64,000 bases of DNA from Methanobacterium bryantii (GTDB lineage Archaea > Methanobacteriota > Methanobacteria > Methanobacteriales > Methanobacteriaceae). The position numbers and the translations under genes are program-made. Positions 1 through 8,367 of the stretch are shown here, one piece after another. Position 1 is the first letter of the stretch; each line of letters begins with the position of its first letter. Under the pieces are notes generated by a model. The model was not told where the DNA came from. It saw nothing but the letters and a program-made list of their open reading frames with translations, and made no database searches. Where the stretch lies: contig NZ_LMVM01000038.1 of assembly GCF_002287175.1 (NCBI RefSeq), positions 1-64,000 on the forward strand, written 5' to 3'.

Positions 1-17
1 AAAAAAAAGATAGACAA

Positions 18-668
18 TTAAGATTTAATGCTACCAATTATATCCTCCACAGCTTTTTTAGGATCTTCTGATAGGTAGATAGATCTTCCAACAATGAGGG
101 CATCTGCAAATTTTAATGTATCTTTAGGGTCTCCTCCCTGAGTTCCAACTCCAGGAGATATTAAAAATGAATCTTTTCCTATAACAGACCTGATCTTTTC
201 AAGGCGGTCCAGTTTAGTAGAAGGCCCTACAAAGTTAGTGATTCCCAGATCAACTCCCATCTTTGCGATGTCTTCTGCATGCTGCTGCAGGAACATGGAA
301 GCGCCGGGATGGGACATTTCAGTTAAAAGAAACACATCTTTACCATACTTTTCTGCAGAGTTCATGCATGCAAGTGCGCTGTCATCACCAACAAATCCCT
401 GGACAATTATCGCATCTGTTCCCGCCTCAAATGTAACATCTGCTATTTTTCGATTGGTTGCAGGTATATCTGCAACTTTAAAATCTGCAATTATGCTGCA
501 GTTAAATTCTTCTTTAATGGCCGTTATAGACTGAAGCCCCTCACTTAAAACCAGAGGATAACCTATTTTAATTGTATTTAAATAGTCTGAAACACTTTCA
601 ACAATCCTAAGTGCTTCTGTCCTATTTAAAACATCAAGAGCTAGAATTATATCATTTTCAACTTCCAT
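18..668 (-). CDS. pyrF: Orotidine 5'-phosphate decarboxylase
   Basis: This 216-residue cytosolic TIM-barrel enzyme decarboxylates OMP to UMP, the last step of pyrimidine synthesis. The catalytic D-x-K-x-x-D motif is present as D62, K64 and D67 in ADFKVAD. The phosphate-binding loops SPGVGTQGG and IVGRS lie near the C-terminus. Length is normal for archaeal PyrF. No Shine-Dalgarno sequence precedes the ATG, so the transcript may be leaderless. It is separated from the secDF pair by about 420 bp and looks like its own unit. Confidence 0.96.
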   Translation of the reverse strand: MEVENDIILALDVLNRTEALRIVESVSDYLNTIKIGYPLVLSEGLQSITAIKEEFNCSIIADFKVADIPATNRKIADVTFEAGTDAIIVQGFVGDDSALACMNSAEKYGKDVFLLTEMSHPGASMFLQQHAEDIAKMGVDLGITNFVGPSTKLDRLEKIRSVIGKDSFLISPGVGTQGGDPKDTLKFADALIVGRSIYLSEDPKKAVEDIIGSIKS

Positions 669-1085
669 AATTTTAGTATATTAGACTAGTTTAAATGATT
701 TTCCAATTGGCCAAATACATTTAAATTAGTTTCTCATCTGCATTTACATCCAACACTGCATAAGTTAATCACTTATTAAGTGAATAACTTGTTAATCCTT
801 AATTCAAAATTTAAAAATTAACACAATGATAGTTTAAAATTTTAATAAAAAAGTTCCTTTAAACAGGTAATATATCCCGGACACTGAAAGGAGACATCAG
901 TGTCCAGGAAAGTTCAGTGGTCCAATTAATAATAAGTTTGTACTTATTAATAAATTTTACCTTTTAATACATGGCATGTTAAATAGCATTTCCTTTTATC
1001 AATTTTTCCAGCTGCCTTAGAATGCAAAATCAACTAATAGAAGATAACCCAAAACAGATGCATTCAAGAAGAGATTCCTGACTGT
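669..1085. other. Intergenic region with short inverted repeats
   Basis: No gene is visible in this AT-rich gap. It holds an 8-bp perfect inverted repeat (GGACACTG ... CAGTGTCC) around 877-904, a nearby related TTCAGTGGTCC, and a TAATAAGT/ACTTATTA stem around 928-950. These could be transcript ends of secD or a small structured RNA. Neither can be decided from the sequence alone. Confidence 0.4.
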
Positions 1086-2309
1086 TTACTGGATAAATCT
1101 CTCTATGAATTTTGCATATACAGGCCTTGTGATAAAAATTCCTATAAGTACCCCTATAATGGTAGTGAATGCAAAACCTGCCAGGATTCCGATTCCAGCA
1201 TAGCCTCTGCTGAATCCTATATATGCCAGTGGAAGCATAGCAGCGATGAGGGTTGCAGCAGATGTAAAGACTATGAAAAATGCCCCTTTAATCCTCATTC
1301 TCATAGTGGCACTTCTTCTTTTGGATTCTTTGCTTTCTTTTGATCCTTTTTTCTTTAAAACTTCATCAGTGATGATTAACTGGTCATCTACCCCCGTACC
1401 TATAGCTGCAATAATACCTGCAATAGCCGGTAAATCTATATTCCACCTTATTACAGATGCTACTCCAAGAATTAAAAGTAATTCCACAAGACTTGTGAGT
1501 ATTATTGGGATTACAAGCAAAGGAATTCTGTAACGTAAAAAGATGATAATAGACACCACTATAACTGCAAGTAAACCTGCAACCAACGCCCCTGTTCTAA
1601 ACTGGTCTCCCAGTTCAGCTGAAACACTGTTAACTCCAGCAACACTAACCTTTACTGGTAAAGCCCCAGATTGCAGCACTGCTTGTATGTTCCTGGCTTC
1701 ATTTTCAGCAGCTTCCCTGGTTTCTGCCGTTCCTGAGACTTCAACCTCTGTTGTAGGCGTCCCTGTTGCAAGGCCTTCGCTTAAAACAGGGGATGAAACC
1801 AATTGATTATCAAGATACATTTCAACCGGCTGCCCAGCCTTACCCTGTGCAACCTGTGCAAAACGATTAGCACCTGTAGTCGATACAGTAAATGGTACAC
1901 TCCACTGAGTTCCAGTAACCTGGTATGGACGGACATTTGTTATATCGGTCCCTGTAAGTGCAGTCTGGTTATCTATTCTGGCCTCAAATACACCAGGAGT
2001 TCCCACGATATTTGTAACTTCTTCCGGCCTTACCCCCGCTATTTCCACAATTACATCCTGATTTCCACTGGCCCTCACATTAATGTCCCTCACGCCAAAT
2101 ATGTTAAGCCGCCTGTCAAGGACTGTTACGACAGTATTCATTGTATCCTGATCAACAGGATGTTCTAAATGAATTTGTATGACTGATCCACCTTCTAAAT
2201 CCAGGCCCTGCTGTATACCCAATACTGAAATTGAAATAATACTGCCAATAGCCAGTACAATGAGTAATATAACCCTATAATCTTTTAAAAAGTCTGCAAT
2301 TTCGCTCAT
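1086..2309 (-). CDS. secD: Protein-export membrane protein SecD
   Basis: SecD works with SecF as an accessory of the SecYE translocon and helps complete protein export across the cytoplasmic membrane. From the chosen ATG it is 407 residues: one N-terminal helix, the SecD signature GLDLEGG near residue 35, an extracellular P1-type domain, then five membrane helices in the last 170 residues. An in-frame start lies 24 nt upstream, but the ATG overlapping the secF stop (TAATG) is the better choice, as it gives a tight secF-secD translational coupling. SecA is absent in Archaea, so the role here is SecA-independent. Confidence 0.94.
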   Translation of the reverse strand: MSEIADFLKDYRVILLIVLAIGSIISISVLGIQQGLDLEGGSVIQIHLEHPVDQDTMNTVVTVLDRRLNIFGVRDINVRASGNQDVIVEIAGVRPEEVTNIVGTPGVFEARIDNQTALTGTDITNVRPYQVTGTQWSVPFTVSTTGANRFAQVAQGKAGQPVEMYLDNQLVSSPVLSEGLATGTPTTEVEVSGTAETREAAENEARNIQAVLQSGALPVKVSVAGVNSVSAELGDQFRTGALVAGLLAVIVVSIIIFLRYRIPLLVIPIILTSLVELLLILGVASVIRWNIDLPAIAGIIAAIGTGVDDQLIITDEVLKKKGSKESKESKRRSATMRMRIKGAFFIVFTSAATLIAAMLPLAYIGFSRGYAGIGILAGFAFTTIIGVLIGIFITRPVYAKFIERFIQ

Positions 2310-3148
2310 TAACGTCCACGCTCCAGGTACCATCTCAGTATTCCGAGGTTCATTAACCAGGTTACAAGCACATCTGCAGCCAGACCTATCATAAGAACTG
2401 CTGCAATATCTGCCAGTACCTCTGCAGATGGAATTAATAAAACAACAACAATATAAAGAGTTGCCATTGCACTAATGGAAGTAACTGCCATTGTTAAACC
2501 TGTTTTCATAGCATCAACCGCTCTTTCTGTAACAGTTCCTTCCCTACGCCTCAATACACGCGTGGTAAGCAAAATATCCGTATCCACACTGTATCCAATA
2601 AGTAAAAGTAAAGCACCTACTGATGCCAGGGAAAGCGGTATTCCAAACAGAGACATTCCACCAGCCGCTATAATAATATCAGACAATGCAGCTAGAATAA
2701 CTGCTATAGAAGGTACGAAGTTTCTAAATACTACAAATACAGTCACTGCCATGAATATAAATGCAAAAAGTATTGCCCAGAAAATTTGATTCAACGCTTC
2801 AGCGCTTAAAACTGGCCCAACAGATCTAAAACCCAGTATGGATGCTGTTCCATTTAATGTATTCCTTAAATCACCAGGATCTACCTCCCCGCCAATTTCA
2901 ACTGTAGACTGATTAGAACCAACTAACTGAACACTCACATCATTTGTTCCCAATCCATTACTTATTATATTCTCCAGCTGAGCTTGACTTACTGGTTCTT
3001 GAAGCTGAAGATCAGCTATTGTACCTCCACTTAGTTCCACCCCATAATTTAAACCATTCACTGCCAAAATTACCACTGCTATTAAGGTAATAATTACAGG
3101 AATCGCTATTAATGGTTTGTAAGATTCCATAAGTTTTTCAATTTTCAT
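2309..3148 (-). CDS. secF: Protein-export membrane protein SecF
   Basis: This 279-residue partner of SecD is translated first in the pair. The N-terminal helix is followed by the family motif GLNYGVELSGGT near residue 33, a short extracellular domain, and five further membrane helices beginning near residue 130. The stop codon shares one base with the secD start. The gene order F then D in one operon fits known archaeal secDF loci. Confidence 0.93.
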   Translation of the reverse strand: MKIEKLMESYKPLIAIPVIITLIAVVILAVNGLNYGVELSGGTIADLQLQEPVSQAQLENIISNGLGTNDVSVQLVGSNQSTVEIGGEVDPGDLRNTLNGTASILGFRSVGPVLSAEALNQIFWAILFAFIFMAVTVFVVFRNFVPSIAVILAALSDIIIAAGGMSLFGIPLSLASVGALLLLIGYSVDTDILLTTRVLRRREGTVTERAVDAMKTGLTMAVTSISAMATLYIVVVLLIPSAEVLADIAAVLMIGLAADVLVTWLMNLGILRWYLERGR

Positions 3149-3659
3149 TAAAACACCATAAATAAGTTTTACAATATTTAAACAACAGACTTAACTATAT
3201 TTTACAGATGTTAAATCCCCAAAATTATTACTTATTTTAATTTTTATATTAATTATTTTATATATGTTGCATCGAAAAAGTTCATGCATAAAATTGATTT
3301 CTCTAATACTAACCATCATAAGTTTACATAAAAAAGTAAAATACAACCTATTTTTTATACTCAAAAACAATTAAGTCCAACACAATAAAAGTAAAATTAA
3401 CACCAGATAATGTATCCCGCAAACAGCAGCAAATAATGTGTAAATTAAGGAGTGAATTTAAAAATTAGCTTTTAAAATATGATTTTTAAATTATCAACCT
3501 GAAATATTAACAGATTATCTAATACATTAAAATTTGCTAAAAACTTATCAAAACGTTTTAAATATGATTTTATGCACATGAACGATATGTAAAATTATAT
3601 AAATCATAATTAACAGTTATTAACATAATTTAATACAAAAAATTGATAAATGATATAAA
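3149..3659. other. AT-rich divergent intergenic region
   Basis: This gap between secF (minus) and a secreted-protein gene (plus) should hold both promoters. A TATA-like ATTATATAAAT lies around 3594-3605, about 55 nt before the plus-strand gene. No ORF or strong inverted repeat is seen. Confidence 0.4.
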
Positions 3660-4115
3660 ATGAGAAAAAATATTTTGCTGATAACCGCAATACTTTCAAT
3701 GTTTGTTTTTGGGCTTCAACTGGCAGAACCAGCTTCTGCAGTCAGCTTAAAACAGGTAGATCATGGTTCTTATAAAATTAATGAGCCAAATAATAATTAT
3801 TTTATCTATTCATGGAAAACATACCAGTACAAAACAAGTTATGTAAAAATAAATTTTTATGTAAAGTTCAAAGGGCAGAAAACACAGACTATGACCACTA
3901 CCCTTAGAAAGGAAAGTAAATACATATTACAAGTTCGCGAGTTTTACAACAAAAAATGGGCAATTACCTATTATATTCCTGAAAAAAGAACTGCTGCACA
4001 ATATTACTGGAGAGTGGTCAGGCCATCAATGGGACAAGACCTAATAATTGGCGGCAGCGGATCAGGTTCTGGAAGTAGCAGTGGAACTGTAACTTCTAAT
4101 GCAATAAAACATTAA
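3660..4115 (+). CDS. Small secreted protein of unknown function
   Basis: This 151-residue protein starts with a clear signal peptide (basic MRKN, hydrophobic core, cleavage probably after the alanine-rich PASA near residue 27). The mature part is Lys/Tyr/Thr-rich and probably beta-structured. It ends in a Gly/Ser-rich tail (residues ~130-143) that looks like a spacer. I do not recognise a family. It has no membrane anchor or sorting motif at the C-terminus. No good ribosome binding site is visible before the ATG. Base composition is like its neighbours. Confidence 0.7.
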   Translation: MRKNILLITAILSMFVFGLQLAEPASAVSLKQVDHGSYKINEPNNNYFIYSWKTYQYKTSYVKINFYVKFKGQKTQTMTTTLRKESKYILQVREFYNKKWAITYYIPEKRTAAQYYWRVVRPSMGQDLIIGGSGSGSGSSSGTVTSNAIKH

Positions 4116-4206
4116 GTTAACTGATTTATTGCTTTTTAGATAGTTAGCACTAAAAAATCTTTTTAACATATCTTATAGACATGCATCAATTAAATAAAAA
4201 AAGTGT

Positions 4207-4860
4207 TTAATGGAAATTTAATCCTGTGATGTAATTTCCTATTGTTCCCGTAAAGTTAGCTTCAATAACTGCTGCAACTGCAAATAAAGTTACTGCAATT
4301 AAGAGTAAAGCTATGGAGTCCTTGAATTTCATATAATCGTTGTTTACATAGGGTTTTCCCCTCAAACTGTTTATTAAATCAGCGATTATAGTTGTGAGCC
4401 TGAACCCTGCAGCACTAGCTATAATAAGTGCCGGAATTTCAAATATGCCGTGAGGTACTATATAGCTCACAAAAACTAGAGGGCTAACACTGTTATGGTT
4501 AATAGCACCACCACCCATAAAATATCCTAAAAAAGCCCCTAAAATGAACCCGTTAAGAGACAACAATCCTGCAGTAACTATTCCAATAATTCCACCAGCA
4601 TAAATCATAAAGGCAGTTCTAACATTGTGCATGAAAATGGAAGCAGTGGATATATCAACTGCACTGCTAATTGTATTAGAAAGTACTGTCAGGAAATACC
4701 CAACACCATCAGGTAAAAAGTAGCCTGCAAGCACACCAATAAAAAAAGATGCAGCGAATATAATAACTGAAACAGTTAAAATCTTCTTATTTCGCTTAAA
4801 AACACCCCTAAAAATGTTATATTTACTTAAAGACTTATTATTAGAAATTGATATGGACAT
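4207..4860 (-). CDS. SpoIIM-like (DUF95) integral membrane protein
   Basis: This 217-residue protein has about five membrane helices. The FFIGVLAGYFLPDG, NGFILGAFLGYFMGGG and VPHGIFEIPALIIASAAGFRL segments match the stage II sporulation protein M family, in which the HG-x-x-E-x-P motif is conserved. Archaeal members have no established function. The gene is monocistronic and convergent with the secreted-protein gene upstream in coordinates. Confidence 0.82.
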   Translation of the reverse strand: MSISISNNKSLSKYNIFRGVFKRNKKILTVSVIIFAASFFIGVLAGYFLPDGVGYFLTVLSNTISSAVDISTASIFMHNVRTAFMIYAGGIIGIVTAGLLSLNGFILGAFLGYFMGGGAINHNSVSPLVFVSYIVPHGIFEIPALIIASAAGFRLTTIIADLINSLRGKPYVNNDYMKFKDSIALLLIAVTLFAVAAVIEANFTGTIGNYITGLNFH

Positions 4861-5045
4861 TTAATGTTTCTCCTTCTTTATTTACATCATAAATTATGAA
4901 TATTATTTCATAAAAATTACATACCATCACTTATGTAGATAAACACATACTTATAAATTTTACTAAATGTAGAGGAAAAGTGAGTTATTTTTTGGCAAAT
5001 ATGTGGTAAAAATATGTAAAATTAAAAAAGAGCAAAAAACTTAGA

Positions 5046-5090
5046 CTAAAAAAATATAAAAAAGCCTTTAACACGTTTTATGTTAGAGGC
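5046..5090 (-). terminator. Intrinsic-type terminator of the histone gene
   Basis: On the minus strand a 10-bp stem (GCCTCTAACA / TGTTAAAGGC, one G-T pair) with a 7-nt loop is followed directly by TTTTTTATATTTTTTT. It lies 30 nt after the histone stop codon. Confidence 0.6.
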
Positions 5091-5119
5091 AAAAAAGATT
5101 CTCTTAAGCTAATAAAAAG

Positions 5120-5326
5120 TTATAAACTTTTAATAGCTAATTCAATATCTGATGCTTTAACTGTTTTTCTTCCAGCGTGTTTTGCAAGTTTAACAGCTGC
5201 TAAAGCTATTTCTTCGCCTTTTTCTTCTAACACTTTTGTTAAAGATTCTGTTGCATCTTCACTTACTCTCTGTGCGCCAGCATTTTTTATTATTCTACTT
5301 ACTGGAGCAAATGGTAATTCTGTCAT
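5120..5326 (-). CDS. Archaeal histone (HMf family)
   Basis: This 68-residue histone-fold protein dimerises and wraps DNA. It has the three-helix fold: short alpha-1 (PVSRIIKNAGAQRVS), long alpha-2 (DATESLTKVLEEKGEEIALAAVKLAKHAG) and alpha-3 (ASDIELAIKSL), with the conserved RKTVKASD loop near residues 53-60. The length is standard for Methanobacteriales histones. The ATG is preceded by a strong GGAGGCGGTC ribosome binding site, and there is a good TATA box upstream, as expected for an abundant protein. Confidence 0.97.
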   Translation of the reverse strand: MTELPFAPVSRIIKNAGAQRVSEDATESLTKVLEEKGEEIALAAVKLAKHAGRKTVKASDIELAIKSL

Positions 5327-5374
5327 AAATGACCGCCTCCGTTATTTTACCAATATACTGTGTATAAATAACCT

Positions 5375-5382
5375 TATATAAA
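5375..5382 (-). promoter_or_regulatory. TATA box of the histone gene
   Basis: The minus strand reads TTTATATA, the methanogen consensus, about 50 nt upstream of the histone ATG, leaving a short 5' leader that contains the GGAGGCGG ribosome binding site. Confidence 0.6.
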
Positions 5383-5566
5383 TTTATGGTTTTATTATCT
5401 AATAATTTTAAAAATTATGTGCTTTTTACTCACTTAAAATAAAATAATTCAATTTTTTGGCATCAATTAATAAAGTATTAATTATTAACACAACTTGAAA
5501 AATTTAGGACATGAATACAATTAATTTTACTTAGACAAATTCAGATTCTTCAAAATACTTTCTAAC

Positions 5567-5880
5567 TCAACCTAAATCATATTTTGGAGCCTTGTTTAAA
5601 CATACACCGTCTTCCAGTTTTACATATTTAACCTTGTTTAAGCAATAACAATTCATATAACTGATAGAAAATCCTGTTTCTTGGCTCATTTCTGCAAACA
5701 ACATTTAATTTTTTTTTTATTGCTGATACAAACCTATTCATGATATCTGTAACTCTATCTAAAAATACACCAAATTGATTGCATGGTATTAAATTTAACT
5801 TTTGTCTCATTCGTCTCATTATACTGGTTTTTGTCTCATTTCTGCAATGATCATTTCAAACAGGTGCCCCTCGTTTTTTA
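5567..5880 (-). pseudogene. Possible decayed gene with an A10 homopolymer frameshift
   Basis: Two minus-strand frames adjoin here. The first (MRRMRQKLNLIPCNQFGVFL... from about 5819) runs into a run of ten A. After it a second frame stays open for about 46 codons and ends KVKYVKLEDGVC...KYDLG. The second frame has cysteines and no stop, and looks more protein-like than chance AT-rich sequence. Simple indels at the run do not give one clean frame, so this is either a decayed gene or coincidence. I recognise no family. Confidence 0.25.
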
Positions 5881-6046
5881 AATTAAATATTTCATACCAT
5901 TTTTTTAAAATCAAATAGTTATTCATTTTTTAAATAGTAGTGAGTTTATCTGCATGTTTTACCTGCAAAATGGTCAAAAACAGGAAAATTTATATAATCT
6001 CTCAAGTATACTTTAGAAAAAGAAAAGGGGACTTTAACCGGTACAA

Positions 6047-6383
6047 ATGGAAGGATTTTTACCGTGGCAGTGGTGCCTGTTCTGGTACATCATAGTATTA
6101 CCCGCGGTTGCTTACTGCATAATCCAAATCAAAAAGGTTAAAGAGGAACACCCTGAGTCAAAGCCTTTGCTTGCAATTACATGAGCATTTATATTTATAT
6201 TATAATCTTTAAAGCTGCCTTCAGTCACTGGAAGTACTTCCCACTCTACAAGTAAAAGGTTAAGTGCTGTGCTTTTCGGGCCGGCTGCAGTAAGCGTTCT
6301 ATTGTAATTATACTCATATTTCAGACATTACTCCATGCACACGGCGGAATAACTACTCTACGAGCTAATATCGTTTTTATATG
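6047..6383 (+). pseudogene. cbiM: Decayed cbiM (ECF cobalt/nickel transporter substrate-binding subunit)
   Basis: The frame starting MEGFLPWQWCLFWYIIVLPA is the CbiM N-terminus, a family whose N-terminal Met-His region binds the metal. It continues through SKPLLAIT-stop-AFIFIL-stop-SLKLPSVTGS, FGPAAVSVLL and, in another frame, LLHAHGGITTLRANIV. All are CbiM landmarks in the right order but are broken by several in-frame stops and at least one frameshift. The normal initial MHI before MEGFLP is missing. The membrane helices after the HGG(I/L)TTL segment are absent, and the sequence joins directly to a cbiQ remnant. Confidence 0.85.
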
Positions 6384-6587
6384 ATGCTTGCAATCAATCT
6401 CTTTATAAGGACATGGTTGCGCGGTGAACAAATTTATATAACAATGGAGTCAAGATGTTATGGAGGATCTATTAAAACCTTCAAAAGCCGGGAAGATATA
6501 GGAGCTAAAAATATTCTTTTACTATTATCCTTTGAATCCTTCCTTTTGCTTGGAACTTATTTAACATGGGGTTTAAAAATTATATAA
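6381..6587 (+). pseudogene. cbiQ: C-terminal remnant of cbiQ (ECF transporter T component)
   Basis: The last 60 or so residues resemble the C-terminus of CbiQ: LFIRTWLRGEQIYITMESRCY, the coupling-helix region with an altered A-R-G-type motif, then a hydrophobic helix ending in YLTWGLKII. The first three quarters of CbiQ and all of CbiN are gone, so this piece cannot make a working subunit although it is open in frame. It lies just upstream of intact cbiO, in the position cbiQ normally takes. Confidence 0.75.
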
Positions 6588-6635
6588 ACCTGACAGCTTT
6601 TATTAATTAAATACAGAATTTCCATTTTAGGTGAA

Positions 6636-7478
6636 ATGATGAATATAATTGAAACAAAAGATATCGCATACAGCTATCCAGATGGCACAAAGGCCCTTGA
6701 AAAAGTCAATTTTAAAGCGGAAGAGGGTAAAATCATTGCACTACTTGGACCAAATGGTGCAGGGAAATCAACATTATTTTTACATTTTAACGGGATTTTA
6801 AGACCTACCTCCGGAAAGGTACTCTTAAATGGTGATGAGATAAAATATGATAAAAAAGCACTGATGCATGTAAGACAAAACGTGGGGATAGTATTTCAAA
6901 ATCCTGATGATCAGCTGTTTGCCCCAACGGTAGTGGAAGATGTAGCTTTCGGACCTATGAATCTTGGTTTATCCAAGGAAGAAGTGGAAAAACGGGTTGA
7001 TGAATCCCTAAAACGTGTGGGAATGGAAGAATTTAAAAAGAAAGCACCCCATCACTTGAGCGGAGGCCAGAAAAAGAGGGTTGCAATTGCAGGGATACTT
7101 GCCATGAATCCCCGAATAATGGTGCTTGACGAGCCAACATCCGGCCTTGATCCCAAGGGGGCCTCCCAAATACTTAAAATATTATACGAATTAAACAAAG
7201 AGGGAATGACAATAATTATATCAACTCATGATGTGGATTTAGTACCCCTCTATGCATACAGCGTATATATAATAAGTAAAGGAAAAATTATAAAAGAAGG
7301 AAATCCCCAAGAAGTATTTGGAGATGTTAAAACCATAAGGGAGGCTAATTTAAGACTTCCGAGAATTGCACATCTTATGGAAATACTGGAAAAGGAAGAT
7401 AAATTACCCTTTGATAAACCATATCCCCTTACCATAGGCGAAGCAAGAAAAAAATTAAAGGATCATTTTGAGGATTAA
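6636..7478 (+). CDS. cbiO: ECF-type cobalt/nickel transporter ATP-binding protein CbiO
   Basis: This 280-residue ABC ATPase would energise a metal-uptake ECF transporter from the cytoplasmic face. Walker A GPNGAGKST is at residues 38-46, the Q-loop in FQNPDDQLF, the signature LSGGQ near 141, Walker B IMVLDEPTSGLD with D165/E166, and the H-loop in STHDVDLVP. All catalytic residues are intact. Start could be the first or second of two ATGs after an AGGTGA ribosome binding site. Its cognate membrane genes upstream are decayed, so it is either a surviving orphan, serves another transporter encoded elsewhere, or is at an early stage of decay. Confidence 0.93.
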   Translation: MMNIIETKDIAYSYPDGTKALEKVNFKAEEGKIIALLGPNGAGKSTLFLHFNGILRPTSGKVLLNGDEIKYDKKALMHVRQNVGIVFQNPDDQLFAPTVVEDVAFGPMNLGLSKEEVEKRVDESLKRVGMEEFKKKAPHHLSGGQKKRVAIAGILAMNPRIMVLDEPTSGLDPKGASQILKILYELNKEGMTIIISTHDVDLVPLYAYSVYIISKGKIIKEGNPQEVFGDVKTIREANLRLPRIAHLMEILEKEDKLPFDKPYPLTIGEARKKLKDHFED

Positions 7479-7494
7479 GTAATGTGGTGATAAA

Positions 7495-7953
7495 ATGAAA
7501 GTAGGAATTTGCGATACCACTTTTGCACGGGTTGATATGGGTGCTCATGCAATAGACGAAATTAAACAACATGTTGGGAATATAACATTCATAAGACGTA
7601 CAGTACCCGGAATTAAAGATTTACCAGTTGCATCAAAAAAATTAATAGAAGAAGAAGGCTGTGAAATTGTGATGGCCCTCGGAATGCCAGGTCCTGAAGA
7701 AAAAGATAAAGTTTGTGCTCATGAAGCATCGACCGGCCTTATACAAGCCCAGCTCATGACAAATACACATATACTTGAAGTTTTTGTTCATGAAGACGAG
7801 GGTGAAAATCCGAAGGACTTGAAGCAGCTCGCTGAAAACAGGGCCCGTGAACACGCGCAGAACCTGATTAAAATGATGTTTAAACCAGATGCAATGCGTA
7901 AAGAAGCAGGAATGGGTATGAGAGAAGGCCGCCCCGACGTTGGGCCTGTTTAA
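7495..7953 (+). CDS. ribC: Riboflavin synthase, archaeal type
   Basis: This 152-residue enzyme dismutates two molecules of 6,7-dimethyl-8-ribityllumazine to riboflavin and the pyrimidine precursor, feeding FAD/FMN and coenzyme F420 needs. The archaeal enzyme is related to lumazine synthase, not to bacterial RibE. Recognisable segments are VGICDTTFARVDMG, RRTVPGIKDLPVA, MALGMPG and HEASTGLIQAQLMTN...EVFVHEDE. The C-terminus ends EGRPDVGPV. It follows cbiO by 16 nt with a GTGGTGA ribosome binding site, so the two are probably co-transcribed. The last 15 bases of the gene region are duplicated downstream behind a hairpin cluster. Confidence 0.95.
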   Translation: MKVGICDTTFARVDMGAHAIDEIKQHVGNITFIRRTVPGIKDLPVASKKLIEEEGCEIVMALGMPGPEEKDKVCAHEASTGLIQAQLMTNTHILEVFVHEDEGENPKDLKQLAENRAREHAQNLIKMMFKPDAMRKEAGMGMREGRPDVGPV

Positions 7954-8367
7954 ATTTGTTTTTGATCAACTTTTAAAATTAAAGATTTTTACTCATTCGA
8001 AATTTATAATTTCGATGTTTGAAAATTGAAAATTTTCAACCGGAAAAATTCGTAGAATTTTTCCATGCCCCGAAAACCTATGGTTTTCGACGACCACAAA
8101 GCCTCAATTTTATAAGCACGTCAGAAAATCAGGAATTTTTCGGGCCACGAATCTGCGATTCGTCGGGTTGGCGGGAGATATTGAGCCTGTTTAAACTCCG
8201 AATTACCATTAAAATTTTAAATTATTACTGTTTATTTTACTAATTTCTTTAATCAAAGAGTTCAGTCAATTTAAAGTATTGATAATTCGTTTTATAAAAA
8301 TAGTAATAACTTCTTATGATAATAACATAACTAAGTTTTTATATGTTAAAATCTAAAAGCTGACTAA
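7954..8367. repeat. Hairpin mosaic downstream of ribC
   Basis: At least five perfect small hairpins lie in tandem: 7998-8014 (arms CGAAAT), 8019-8039 (TTGAAAATT), 8042-8064 (GGAAAAATT), 8071-8089 (CGAAAACC) and 8148-8162 (CGAATC), with loops of 3-5 nt. A 74-codon ORF across them is just an open frame through repeats. The cluster is flanked by a 15-bp imperfect direct repeat of the ribC end (7940-7954 and 8181-8195, one mismatch). The rest is AT-rich and should contain the promoter of the next gene. Confidence 0.75.

Noticed and set aside
860..960. tRNA or C/D-box RNA between pyrF and secD
   Set aside because: Inverted repeats exist but no cloverleaf, CCA end or paired C and D boxes could be made out.
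8019..8243. 74-codon frame after ribC
   Set aside because: It reads through a row of hairpins and has no protein-like features, ribosome binding site or known motif.
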